Part shown: positions 1 through 10,378 of the stretch, one piece after another
How positions within the stretch are numbered: position 1 is the stretch's first letter
Layout of the letters: every line of letters starts with the position of its first letter
Assembly (NCBI GenBank): GCA_025201375.1
Contig: JAIWZP010000017.1
Coordinates: forward strand, 248,001 to 312,000
Source: Gongronella butleri
Lineage: Eukaryota; Mucoromycota; Mucoromycetes; Mucorales; Cunninghamellaceae
Reading direction: 5' to 3'
Length of the DNA: 64,000 bases
Made by a program: the position numbers and the translations under genes
Notes under the pieces: generated by a model
What the model saw: only the letters and a program-made list of their open reading frames with translations
What the model was told of the DNA's origin: nothing
The model's database searches: none

Positions 1-826
1 GGCCGCAGCGATTGAAGAGGTCGTCGACGATGCTTTGGTATTGTGGGCTATTCATTTGGATGGCGAGGTTGAATGGGAAGGTGAAATTGGTGAAGCCTTG
101 CTTTGCAATGTGGACATTGTCCTTTTCGCCGCCACCGAGCTGGATATTGGAGTGACCCGGATAATAAGCCTTAGCGACAATGGTGTCAAAGGTGATGCCC
201 TCGACGTTTGGGTTGTTGACAGAGATTTGCAGCTGGAAGCCGAGATTGACATTGGCATTGGACACATTGACACTTGGCTGGCTGTCCATGCCGCTGACAG
301 ATACTTGCGGCACCTTGAACAGGGCGGCAAGCACACCGATGGTGATACCAACGGCAAGCAAAAGAAGCAGACATACGCAGCTGCAGTAGCGCGCCCATCG
401 TGGGCAGCATGTCATGCACCCACAGCACGCTTTATCAAAGCAACGACGTGTACGCGATGGTTTCTCACGGAAAATGGGCGATTGCTCCTCATCGTCGTCG
501 TGAATTGCGCTGTACCTTCCGCCATTCGCGCGTGTGTACGCCTCACTTGACATGTTCATCTGCCCCGTCAAGGCCACATCCGACATGCTCTGCCGAGATT
601 GATACCCGCCCATCATTGGCGGCAGCGACGTGCGTGACGACGCCGGCGTCCCTCGAAACATCATGTCGTTGTGCACGTCGTCCGTCGAATAGCGCGGCGG
701 CGTCCCCGAGGGGCTATCGCTCCTAGTGTAATCATAAAAAGGTGGCGCATGCGACGACAAATCCTGCTGAATATGTGGTGGCAACGGCGGTGGCGTCGAT
801 GTCGTGGGTTGGTAGCTGCGTCGCAT
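1..826 (-). CDS. LEA_2-domain transmembrane protein (3' end off window)
   Basis: The minus frame is open from an ATG at 826 to the window edge, giving about 275 residues with no stop and no intron needed. The N-terminal ~115 residues are polar and rich in Pro, Ser and Thr. A Cys-rich juxtamembrane stretch (CCGCMTCC) follows, then one hydrophobic segment (VCLLLLLAVGITIGVLAAL). After it comes a beta-rich domain with the LEA_2 signature of repeated Asn-Val pairs (VNVSNANVNLGFQL, then VNNPNVEGITFD). This is the layout of fungal and plant LEA_2/NDR1-like type II membrane proteins: cytosolic tail, single anchor, lumenal or extracellular LEA_2 fold. The exact role is unknown. The Cys cluster could be palmitoylated (inference). 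The C-terminus lies left of the window. The start is the first in-frame ATG after an A-rich leader. Confidence 0.75.
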   Translation of the reverse strand, partial: MRRSYQPTTSTPPPLPPHIQQDLSSHAPPFYDYTRSDSPSGTPPRYSTDDVHNDMMFRGTPASSRTSLPPMMGGYQSRQSMSDVALTGQMNMSSEAYTRANGGRYSAIHDDDEEQSPIFREKPSRTRRCFDKACCGCMTCCPRWARYCSCVCLLLLLAVGITIGVLAALFKVPQVSVSGMDSQPSVNVSNANVNLGFQLQISVNNPNVEGITFDTIVAKAYYPGHSNIQLGGGEKDNVHIAKQGFTNFTFPFNLAIQMNSPQYQSIVDDLFNRCG

Positions 827-1723
827 ATTCAATTGAAGCAGGTACAAAAAAAAAAAAAAGAAAAAAAGAAAAAACAAAGATAAAAAAAAAAAAAACCAGA
901 AAAGAAGAACAAAGAATGGAAAAAAAAAGGCACAGCCTAGAGGTCTGACGTTTATCCGTTCTTGATCTTTTTCGTCGGAAACGAAACGGTGGCGGACCCT
1001 ATTTTTAGTAGCCTTGGCCATGGTCTCGTCATGATTCTAGTCCCCCGCTTCCCCTCCCCCCAGGCATGTCTGAGATTTCACGTTTTGAGTGGTCCAATCG
1101 TCAGAAAATGATCATCGTGCTAGCCATTGGCACCTCCCCTGAAGGAATGGACCCCCCTTGTTGCTGCGAAAATGTCGAAAAAAGAGTAATGTCGTGGTCT
1201 GGGCAAAAAAAAAGGTTGCTCAGGAAAAAATGGCGGATGGATCCGATTGAGGCGAAGGAGCCAAGCCAACTGGTGTTGCCATGATGGTCTATTTTCCGCA
1301 GTCCAACAAAAAAAAAAAAAAAAATAAGGGGGGAGGCCAATTGGTTGCCGCTTTCAGGTCATTGTTGCCAAGAAAAAAAAAGGCCCGCCATTGGTCACAC
1401 TTATGGCATGACTGAAACATCGGCCATTCGTTTGCCATTCTGTGTTCCCATTGTGTCACTTGATCTGCTGCCTAAACACAATGAAAGCAGGGGCGTGTGG
1501 CGGTGTGCATGATTTGGGAATCTCAATTTTTATGGCTCACACGCGCTCTTTTTTTTTTTTTTTTCCTGGAACGCGCGGGTTTCTTTTTTTGGCTATTTTT
1601 GTCAAGCTGTTTTTTTTATTTTTGTCGAGATCACAGGGGAGGATTGTGAGCGACGCGAGGCAAAAGGGAATCATCTATTTTAGGGTCAGGGCAGGCGTTT
1701 TTTTTTTTTTTGGTTTCTTTCTT
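827..1723. other. Intergenic spacer, homopolymer-rich
   Basis: This spacer lies between the 3' end of the dymeclin gene and the start of the LEA_2 gene, both on the minus strand. It contains many A or T runs of 8 to 18 and no coding signal on either strand. It presumably holds the LEA_2 gene promoter and the dymeclin terminator, but no clear TATA box was seen. Confidence 0.6.
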
Positions 1724-4700
1724 TCATGCTTGGGGCGGTGAGAGGGGCGTGGATGTGGATGCGGCGGGTTCTTGGACGAGACGATAGGTGTCCAAGACGT
1801 GTGATGTGTCCTCGCTCCAGTACATATAGGTGCGCCTGTGGATGAGTGCCCAGACGTACGGGACGAAGAATTGGTGGCAATCCTGGTCCTCTTCGTATTG
1901 GAATTTGAGGTCGGGTAGAGGTTGCAGGCGATTGGCGGGCCACGTGCGTGCGGCCTGCTCAATGAGGGCCAGCACCTCGGTGGACGATGGCGATTTCAGC
2001 TGCGCCTCGGCGACGCGCACGTGGAAATAATTGATGACGGTGTCAATGTTGCTGACGACAGGTGCAAAGCGTGGTTGCAGGTGCAAACTCTTGAAAAGAT
2101 CGCGTTTCAGCAGCAAGCAGTACACGAGCTGAGCATTGTGCATCAAGCGGTGGGTCAGCACCGCGTTCATGATCTCCAGCATCAGCATGAGCAAGTCCTC
2201 GTACACAGTCATGTCCACGGGCAATGCAGGCATCGCACTGGCTGCTGGTGGCGGGGTTGTCACGCTTGAAGCGCTTCCGTCGTCTGACGCGCCCCCATCC
2301 GTCGTTGGCGTCATGGCCACATCATCCTCCTTGCTCATCAATTTCGCAGACCACTTTTGGTATCGTCGCGCAATCAGCTCAAACACGCTAAAAATAAAAG
2401 CAAAAAAAAGTGAGTTTCGACGTGTCGCGACGCGTCGTGAGCCCCAGTTTTTCTTTCTTTCTTACCCTGTCAGCCTCTGCGCTACATAGGAATGCATGTC
2501 CAACGTGGATCCCGCCATGTTGGCTAGAATAGCAAGGCAATTCGTGTGAAAGTAGATATCCTAAGGAGAAAAATTGAGCGTGAGCCTCCTCTTTTGCGCG
2601 TCGCGCCCTCGTGTTCGTGTTACCTTTTGATGTGACAGATTGAATTGCAGCACGCGGATCAGCACGAGCATCGTCAGGCTGCCTAGCGACACTGAGCGCA
2701 AAAGTGGGCGCTCTGTAAACCATGGAATATTCGAGACCATCTAAAAAGAAGCGAAACGTAAGAATCGTGGCACACCCACTTTCCCCCTGACCAAGGTGGC
2801 CCTTTGTTACATACCACTTTCTGCATCGTGTCATTGTTCACCTCGTCTTGACTGAAAATCAGCAAAATGACCATCAGGATGTAAATTTGCGAAAAATTTG
2901 TGCGCTGTTCAATTGACTCGTAAATCATCTTGAGAATGGGGATGTACTATGGACAAAAAAAAAAAAGAATGAACATCACGGCTTTCGAACCAAGGCCAGC
3001 TGTTTTAAGCATGTTTTGGCCTGTGCGCGTGAAATGACACTTACAATGGTCTCTGGATCTGTTCTTGATAGCACATAGACGCGGAACGACTCGTTCTCAA
3101 TGAGCAGCAGGTAGAAAAGGAGCATGTGTTCTTCGACGTGGATGGATCTAAAGCGTCCATTGGCGCGTGAGATACCCGATTCAAAAGAGAAAAAAAAACG
3201 GGCATCTTACTGGCAAAAAATGTTAAAGAGCGCCTTGTACGAGATGAGGTGCGTCGGATCGTGGTCTTCAAGATCGGATGACAGCACTAGATAACAAAAA
3301 AAAATTGAGGGTCGAACCAGTGCAAAATCGAAAAAGGGGGGGGCGGTTTTACGTTGCAGATTGCGCAGACTCGCGATGGTTCTCCTGTAGAGGTGCGATT
3401 GTGTGCAAAGAAGCAGGATGACAAGGAGGCTGCGGTCGGCGACGGGCAGGGTATCGGCATCGGCCGCTGACGAGCGGCTGGCAAAGAGGTAATTGTACGC
3501 AGAGAACACCATGCTGGACGATTGAGCGGGTGGGCCCTTTTGTTCAATCACAATATCTAACAGCTTGGCAACAATAGCATTGGCTCGGTCCCTGGAAAAT
3601 AAGAAAAAAAGTGCGTGTCAATAAGGGTCCACGCGCGTCGCGTCGCGTCATGCCATTGTTTTGCTTTTTTTCGTACGCAAACTTGGTCAGCAGCAGATCC
3701 AGGAACAAGTTTGGCGCCGCGTTTGGCGAGTGATGCATCTGTGTCGAGAACAGTACCACCATCAGGTTCAGCAATTCGACGTAAAACTCGTACGTGTTGT
3801 AATTGGCACTAAAAAAGAAAGAAACGAAGAAAACAACGCGTGTGAACGCGCTTGCAGCGTACTTTTTTTTTTCTCTTTACCTTGGATCGAGGTCGATGAG
3901 GAGCTTGAGCACCGTGTCAAGCAAGTGTTCGGTGGTTGGCCGTGGATCGTCTGTGATTTTCTGCAAAATGGGCAATTGGTCGGGCACGAGCGCGTCTTTG
4001 TTGGTATCGGGCACGGGAGAAATGGGCGACATGTCGTCAGGGCCTGGGGACAGCAATTGTGACAAGGAACAAGAGATGGACGACCATGACGATGACAACA
4101 TTGGGCAGCAAAAAAAGGAAAAGGGAGGGAAAGAAAGGATAAAAAGGATGAGTGCCCTCTTTTTTTTTTTTTTTTTTCCTAAATATGCCGTCCTCGTATT
4201 TTTTTTTTTTTACCTGCGAATTGATGAGGGAGGGCGTCGGGCGACAAATTCCCAATAAAGTGCTTGATGAAGACGCGTACGAGAAAAAGGGCATTGTACG
4301 CGCATGTGGGGACATTCCTACGCGAGAAAAGGTAAGTTCACATATTTTTTTCTTTTTTCTATTACCATGTGTTGTGTTGTTCGTGATGATGTAACAACAG
4401 ATGCGCTTGGCTGAGCAGATGCAGGACGAGTCCGTGGAAATTACGCGTTTTGACATTATTGGTCGCGAGTTCAATGGAAAGCGCGACCGTCTCCATTTCT
4501 AAATCAAAGGCGTCCTGACTACAATAGAAAAAAAAAAAAGTAAGAAAAAAAAAGCGGTGCTGCGACCACGTTTTCCATGTCACTTACGGCGTGTAGGCCG
4601 GGGGGAATTTTGACGCGACGAGCAATGATGTCCAATAGGCATGGTCGGCCGGGTCGAGAGCGGCGGTGGACGAGAGCGCCTTTAGCGCGGCTGTCTGTGC

Positions 4701-5042
4701 TGCCGTGAAGTGATGAGTTGGGTTGTTAAGATGAGGGGTGAGCAGTGGTGTGGTGGACGACGTCGTTGTGGCCGTGGTGGACGTGGACGTGCTTGTGCTC
4801 GCGCTGAGTGCCGGCTGCAGGTGCTGCTGGTTGTGCTGCTGCTGTTGGTGTTGCTTTGTGCCGAGCGCAGGCGGCGACGTCGAGGGCGATAAGGTCGACG
4901 CAAACGAATATGCCGTGTTTGGCGACACTGGCGACGAATGGTTGCTCTGATACAGCGACGGGCGCCTGTACGCTTGCTTGTCGTTGGTTAGCGTGCGGTG
5001 CGGCGCAGTCAGCTCAGGAAACGGTGGCGAGGAAGGCGCCAT
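1724..5042 (-). CDS. DYM: Dymeclin homologue (12 exons)
   Basis: Exons (high to low): 5042-4588, 4518-4366, 4317-4214, 4043-3881, 3808-3677, 3591-3353, 3286-3211, 3147-3045, 2946-2815, 2740-2624, 2560-2466, 2387-1724. All junctions are GT-AG and keep frame, giving 810 aa; human dymeclin is 669. Blocks that match the family include YWTSLLVASKFP near the N-terminus, YNALFLVRVFIKHF, YVLSRTDPE, YFHTNCLAILANM and the C-terminal block LVYCLLLKRDLF to FFVPYVWALI. Dymeclin is a peripheral Golgi protein of largely helical repeats that shuttles to the cytosol and supports ER-Golgi trafficking. The extra length is mostly a low-complexity Ser/Thr/Gln insert in the first exon (roughly residues 45-110). 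The start at 5042 was chosen because upstream in-frame codons encode an unlikely poly-Phe stretch. The gene is absent from yeast, so its presence supports an early-diverging fungus. Confidence 0.93.
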
Positions 5043-5592
5043 CAACGAAAAAAAAAAAAGAAAAAAAAGGGCAACAACAACAAAGAAACTAAAAAGAAGC
5101 ACAAGGAATCCAGGCACGCGCCTTTTTTTGCGACTAAATAATTTGTGCTCCTCTTGGCCACGTGACACAGACTCTCCTCGCTCTAAGACGCCCTCCCCTT
5201 TTACCGAGAAATCCATTTGTACATCGACCAAGGCATGCTGCAAGCTTTTCAATGCATCAATTCATTCAATTCATCCTTCCGATGCATGCTAAAAGAAAGC
5301 CAACGTCCAATTGGTCCTGGAAAATGGAGGATATTCGGACGCATGACGCCCAAATCGCAAAAAAAGAAAAAGAAAAAATAGGCAAGTCTCCTTTTTGGTG
5401 TTCTTTTTCATTTTCCTCCCCCTCTTGGATCAACAGAGACACTTCTTCTTTGACCTCTTGTTGCTCTTTTTTTTTTTGCTTTTTGTTTGATTTTTTTCGT
5501 GCTTTTGCTATTTCCCCCCTTTTTCACTTGGCCACGCTCGCCCTCTCCCTTTTGCCTCCTCCCTCGCCCTCATAAAAAGTTAGATTTGCACC
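5043..5592. promoter_or_regulatory. Divergent intergenic promoter region
   Basis: This 550 bp region separates the head-to-head dymeclin (-) and Gln-rich (+) genes, so it must drive both. It is rich in pyrimidine tracts on the plus strand from about 5385 to 5570, just ahead of the plus-strand start. No convincing TATA box was found. Confidence 0.4.
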
Positions 5593-6332
5593 ATGCCTGG
5601 TAAAATGTCGTCGTTGTAAAAGATGACCTTGCCACTCATCCGTGCCTTTTTTTTCTAGGTAACCACTACAAAAAGTCGTCGGACCGTCGTAACTCGCTGA
5701 AACAGCAAGGTACTCAGCAGCAACAGGCTCCCCAGCAGCAGCAGCAACAACAACAACAGCAGCAGCAGCAACCACACCAGCAGCAGCAGCCGCAAGGGAA
5801 AAAGAACATGCAAGGTAAAGTCTAATTCGCTCTTTATCTATCAAATGATGGCTAAATCACACTCCTTGCTTTCGATGACAGGACGACACAAAGATACCCA
5901 TTACCAAAATAGGCGCCATGTTGGCTTGAATGGCTTCAATGGAGCCGAGATCATCGCGTTTCTGAACCAACGTAAAGAAGGATGCCAATTGGGGCAATGG
6001 ACGGAGCATGGCGGACGCTGACGCGTGTTTCCTTTTTTTTTTTTTTTTTCCTCCTAGGCTACTCGGACACGTTGAGCGCCGTGCACAATTCCAACCTAGA
6101 AGCATCCTTACGACCTGTCAAGTACGAAAGCCAAGAAAAGGCCTGGGGCAACAAGGGCTCCGGCGCTGGATCGACGGCCTGGGGCCAAAAGGGTAAAGAG
6201 ACGCTTGTTGAACCAGTTTTTTTTTTAAAAAAAGAAAATCCCATTCTAAACGTGTGCATTTATTTATCTCTAGGCGGTGCCATGGCGAACGGCCAGGACT
6301 TTATGACCGAGCTGTTGGACCGAGCAAAATAA
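5593..6332 (+). CDS. Small Gln-rich protein of unknown function (5 exons)
   Basis: Exons 5593-5599, 5659-5814, 5882-5971, 6058-6192 and 6274-6332 join in frame at GT-AG sites to give about 148 aa. The first coding exon is only 7 nt (Met, Pro and one base). Residues ~20-50 are a polyglutamine tract broken by a few Pro and His. The C-terminal half is conserved-looking and charged, with NGFNGAEIIAFLNQRYSDT, a Gly/Trp repeat (KAWGNKGSG, TAWGQKGG) and an acidic-helical end (DFMTELLDRAK). I do not recognise the family. The basic N-terminus, the Q-tract and the lack of a signal peptide or membrane segment fit an RNA-binding or chromatin-associated protein, but this is not demonstrated. AT-rich AATAAA-like sequence follows the stop. 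It converges on the Yippee gene 138 bp away. Confidence 0.72.
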
Positions 6333-6470
6333 ATTCATTGTTCTCATTCAAAATAAAATAAAAAAAAAAGAAAAACATGACAAAAGGACATGGCTGCGGC
6401 ATGAATTTCCATTTGCATGGCATGCCCCACTGCGGATACGCCGGCTCTTTTTTTCCGTTAGGACATGGTG

Positions 6471-6877
6471 TCATGACGGCACGGGTGGATGGTTTGTTTC
6501 CTTGATGATGCGGCGTCTTTCCAAGATGAACTTGTTTTCTTTGAATTTCTGGCTCGGCTCATACGCATGTAGGTATTTCCAGCCAAGCTGTGTGTGGCAG
6601 TTTGAGCACGAAATGTCCGCCACGGTGTGCATCCCAGTCATCAGCATTTTGCGCTCACCCACGCCAACAAGCACATTTTCCACGTGGGTCACCAGAAGCG
6701 CGCGGCCCGTCTAAGAAACGAACAGCCAATTCATGCATCCGATTTCTGTTTTGGTTGTCTGTACGCGCTTACCTGGCCGTGATATGCCCGCGAGAGAATG
6801 TGTTCCTGATAAGCCAGATGTGCATGGCAGCGAGAACAGGTGTACAGAGGCCGGCAATCGTCGAGGTAGGTCAGCAT
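6471..6877 (-). CDS. Yippee/Moh1-type zinc-binding protein (2 exons)
   Basis: Exons 6877-6773 and 6710-6471 give 114 aa, close to the usual ~120 aa of the Yippee/YPEL/Moh1 family. The zinc-binding pairs are visible: CSRC near residue 14 and CSNC near residue 67. Family blocks flank them: AHLAYQEHILSRAYHGQ, GRALLVTHVENV, DISCSNCHTQLGWKY and KFKENKFILERRRI. Yippee domains form a single zinc-stabilised beta fold related to cereblon and Mis18. The yeast member Moh1 is linked to stationary-phase survival and GID-type complexes. The start is the ATG just before LTYLDD, the expected N-terminus of the fold. The intron is 62 nt with a GTAAGC donor. Confidence 0.93.
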
Positions 6878-7679
6878 GATGTGGATGGGAGAAATGGAAA
6901 TGCTAGAGCATCACCGGCTTGTCTATCTACAGTATCAATCTCAGCAAAAGGAAAGGAAAAGAAAAGAAGCGAGTAAAAATGCGACGAAAAGATTACTGAT
7001 AACGCCATCCTCACGCGTGATTGAAAGCTTTGGTCATGGGATCACGCAAGATGTCATACGACAATGGAAAAAGAGCAACAATACCCACCTGATCCTGCCG
7101 CCGGTCTTCCAAATGGAGGCAATTCTTCCACCTCCCTAATGGGCCACCCCGCATTGCCTCATCGTTTTGCAAAACGAAAAAAAGGAAGTCGCAAAACAAA
7201 TAGCACATCGCATAAAATACACGCGAAACGGACGTAAAATCATGTAAAAATAAAAAAATATCATACTGTATGATATGATAACATGCGTTTTGAAGCATTG
7301 CAAGCATTATTTGCAAACAAATGCAGTACAGTAGTACGGGTTTGAGCTGTAAAAGGGGTACTGTAAAATCACCACCATCTTGTCGAGTGCCGCAGCAATG
7401 CAGGCCCAGGCGCCCAACGTACTACCGGTATGATACTGTATCATTTCGACGCGGCGCAGGTCGCCTCAAAAGATAGATCATCGGCCAAAAACGGCGAAAG
7501 ATAAATGCACAAAACGACAAAGCAGCACAAATTTCATCCGTTTTGTACGGTACTTCTGTTGGATTTTTGCACGCAAATACTGTAAAGCGTTTGATCTGCC
7601 CATCATGTTTCGATCTCAGTATCATAGACAGAAACTGATGCGTGCTACAGTATGACCTCAATGCCTCAAGCATCGCACA

Positions 7680-8300
7680 ACACTGCACAAAAACTTGTAC
7701 ATTCACCGTTCAAGCACCAAAAACGTGTTTTTCAGACTTTAATGGCCTCTTGCTTGTGCCTCCAGAATTTTTTTTACAACCTGCTCGCCCGCCAATGAAA
7801 CCTGCGTCACGGTAAACTGTAGCCCGCCAGTGCTCAAGACGGACCCGCCCGATTTTTTTTGGACTCGAAAATGCCGAAATCGTCCTATTTGTACTATTTT
7901 GCATTCCTCTCATCATATGCATGGTCGACCCTGCTCAAAAATACTGTAGCTGCATCGTCGCATGCATTCAGCGCAAATTTTGCAACAAAAAAGCCTAAAC
8001 CCCCAAAGCGCTACGACCACTTTTAAAAAATTCAGGGGTCACTCAGGGGTCACACATTTCAAACTCAGAATATGCCAAATTTGGAAAATTTCGAACTCCG
8101 AGAGATCAATGCATCCCAAACAGGCAAATCCAACGATTTGCTACTGGCAGGCAAAATGCCAGATCGCCCCAACTTTAGAAAATTTCCCAAAGAGAGAGTG
8201 ACGCATGAAAGGCGATCGACCGAGAAAAGTGCCAACTTTGGGAAAGATTTTTTGCAAAATTTAAGGTTTGACACTTCCAAATTCAGGTGCGTAAATTGCA
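7680..8300. repeat. Degenerate dispersed repeat, blocks A and B (island 1 copy)
   Basis: Block A (about 7680-7920) recurs at about 38257-38520 and 49200-49390. Block B (about 7960-8300) recurs at about 49400-49740. Shared landmarks include GCGCTACGACCACTTTT, the repeated CAGGGGTCACTC and GATCAATGCATCCCAAACAG. Copies differ by substitutions and indels, so they are old. No intact ORF runs through them. Confidence 0.75.
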
Positions 8301-8376
8301 TTGAATTTTTTTTATTTTTTTTATTTTTTTATTTTTTTATTTTGCACACTTTTGTGTGCTGATGAGTGGGCTATGA

Positions 8377-8393
8377 TACTGTACTGTACTGTA
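8377..8393. repeat. (TACTG)3 array abutting the left end of element 1
   Basis: Three TACTG units plus a final TA directly precede the CAGTACC terminus of the palindromic element. Each unit reads as TA + CTG, which has the form of a TA-target cut-and-paste footprint. Confidence 0.7.
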
Positions 8394-9409
8394 CAGTACC
8401 ATACCCTACAAAAAAAAATGTCGCAAAGTCAATTTTTCTGCAGTGCCAGCTGCAAAATTTATCACTTTAATCTCCTCTGTATTGATCAATAATGACTCCA
8501 ATGACATGAAATTTTGTAGAAACAATGGTTTGGATGTATAAAAAAGATTATAAAATTATGACATGGATGAAGTGAGCGGGTTTTGAAATAGACTAATAAA
8601 GGAGAACCTGACGCGTCACGCGACGCGACGCGTACCCAAGCGTGTACAATGACCTGTGGAGGCGAATTGACATTATGAATGAATATCTCCAAATTTTTTT
8701 GAGACAATCATGGATATGTCTAATTATTTTTGTCAATTCATTTTTGGGCACACGCGTCATGCCAGAGCGCAGCGTGTCAATTGGTCAAATTGCCCCTATG
8801 ACGCGCTAGGCAGCAAAAAACTATGGAAAAATGATTTTATCTCTAGCAAACAATTTTAATCTCTTTGTTGACTTGAAAATATGATAATTATTTAATTTGA
8901 AAGCATAGAAGTAGATGCTATTGACTACCTGTGATTATATCAACCAGTTAGGGCATCACGGTCACATTAAGGAAATCGCGACATATGACGCGTCAGACGC
9001 GCCACAGTGACAATTTGACCAATTGACACGCTGCGCTCTGGCATGACGCGTGTGCCCAAAAATGAATTGACAAAAATAATTAGACATATCCATGATTGTC
9101 TCAAAAAAATTTGGAGATATTCATTCATAATGTCAATTCGCCTCCACAGGTCATTGTACACGCTTGGGTACGCGTCGCGTCGCGTGACGCGTCAGGTTCT
9201 CCTTTATTAGTCTATTTCAAAACCCGCTCACTTCATCCATGTCATAATTTTATAATCTTTTTTATACATCCAAACCATTGTTTCTACAAAATTTCATGTC
9301 ATTGGAGTCATTATTGATCAATACAGAGGAGATTAAAGTGATAAATTTTGCAGCTGGCACTGCAGAAAAATTGACTTTGCGACATTTTTTTTTGTAGGGT
9401 ATGGTACTG
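8394..9409. mobile_element. Foldback/MITE-like element 1, TA-flanked, Tc1/mariner-type ends
   Basis: A 1016 bp near-palindrome. The left arm runs from 8394 to about 8796. The right arm, about 9007 to 9409, is its inverted complement, leaving a unique loop of about 210 bp. The ends read CAGTACCATACCCTAC and the reverse complement, flanked by TA on both sides (8392-8393, 9410-9411). TA duplication with CAGT-type ends is typical of Tc1/mariner non-autonomous derivatives. Neither arms nor loop encode a transposase; the 73-residue ORF found in each arm is a mirror-image by-product. The arms contain clusters of ACGCGT and CGCGACGCGACGCG. Confidence 0.85.
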
Positions 9410-9481
9410 TACAGCCTTGCGAAATGACCGATGCAGAAAGTTAAAAGCCAAGCTACAGTAGTAGCAGCGCATTGCAAGCAA

Positions 9482-9830
9482 GTTATTCCATTAGATGCTT
9501 TGCCCCGCTTTTTGTTACGTATTTAGTAAAACTGGAATAAAAATCATTCACAAGTTTATTACTGTAGAAGACCACCGTTGTCGACAAGCAAATCGCGATC
9601 AAATTGATGAAAAAGTGATGAATTTTCTCTGCGAGTTTTAGCCATGCATCCTGCATCGACGAAACTGGTCTCATTCGACAGAGTGAGGAAACAGATGCAT
9701 GCCTTACTTCGACACGTTACTCAGTAAAAGCGCCATGTGTTGTCGCCCAATCAGTTGCCGAGAACATCGAAGTACTGTAGTAGGGATGATGTATTTCAAA
9801 CAAATTCAAGCTCACTCTATACTGTAAAGC
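9482..9830. repeat. Degenerate dispersed repeat, block C (island 1 copy)
   Basis: This copy shares landmarks such as TTAGATGCTTTGCCCC, AGCAAATCGCGAT, TTCTCTGCGAGTTTT and GAAACTGGTCTCATTCGA with copies at about 49911-50320 and 52325-52735, and more weakly with 11470-11780 and 51100-51480. It is non-coding in its present form. Confidence 0.7.
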
Positions 9831-10351
9831 TGTTTGAGCTCGTTTGAAATCGGATTTTTCGAGCTTGATTGAAAAGCTTGAAAAAGCTTGAAAATATTTT
9901 TGGACGTGATCACCCATGCTGAACATCTGTGATCTCCCTGTGAAATTCCTCATAAAGGAGGACAAATCAAGCTTTAAGCTCAAGCTTCAAGCCGAGCTTG
10001 ATCGAAAAAGCTTGTCCGAAAGCTTGAAAATGCAAAAAGGTCTCAAAAAAAATTGAAGAACACACCACAGAAATGATGAAAATTCAGAGTACAGGTATGA
10101 TACCACCTTCAATATTTTTTTCAAGCTTTCAAGCAAGCTTTTTCAAACACCAAAAAAAGCCTCCTAAGCTTGATTGAAATAAATTTTTTTTTTGCATGTT
10201 TGAGCTTGAGTCAAATGTCAAACTAAGCTTTTTCAAACAAGAAGCTTTCAAACACATGTTTGAAATACTGTACATCCCTACTAGGAGCTCATCGCGGTCA
10301 GTTTTTTTATTTGCGTGCAGGGTGCAGCAAGCTCCAATGATTCATGACGGT

Positions 10352-10378
10352 TACAGTACTGTACAGTACTGTACAGTA
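10352..10378. repeat. (TACWG)5 array abutting the left end of element 2
   Basis: Five units alternate TACAG and TACTG and end with TA, directly before the CTGTACC terminus of element 2. This matches the arrangement at element 1. Confidence 0.7.

Noticed and set aside
4584..5252. A 70-residue N-terminal extension for dymeclin starting at 5252
   Set aside because: It translates a poly-pyrimidine leader into Phe/Leu-rich sequence unlike any dymeclin. The ATG at 5042 fits better.
8486..9317. Identical 73-residue ORFs on opposite strands (8486-8707 minus and 9096-9317 plus)
   Set aside because: They are mirror images from the arms of a palindromic element, show no domain, and the second element's copies are degraded. 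Not a gene.
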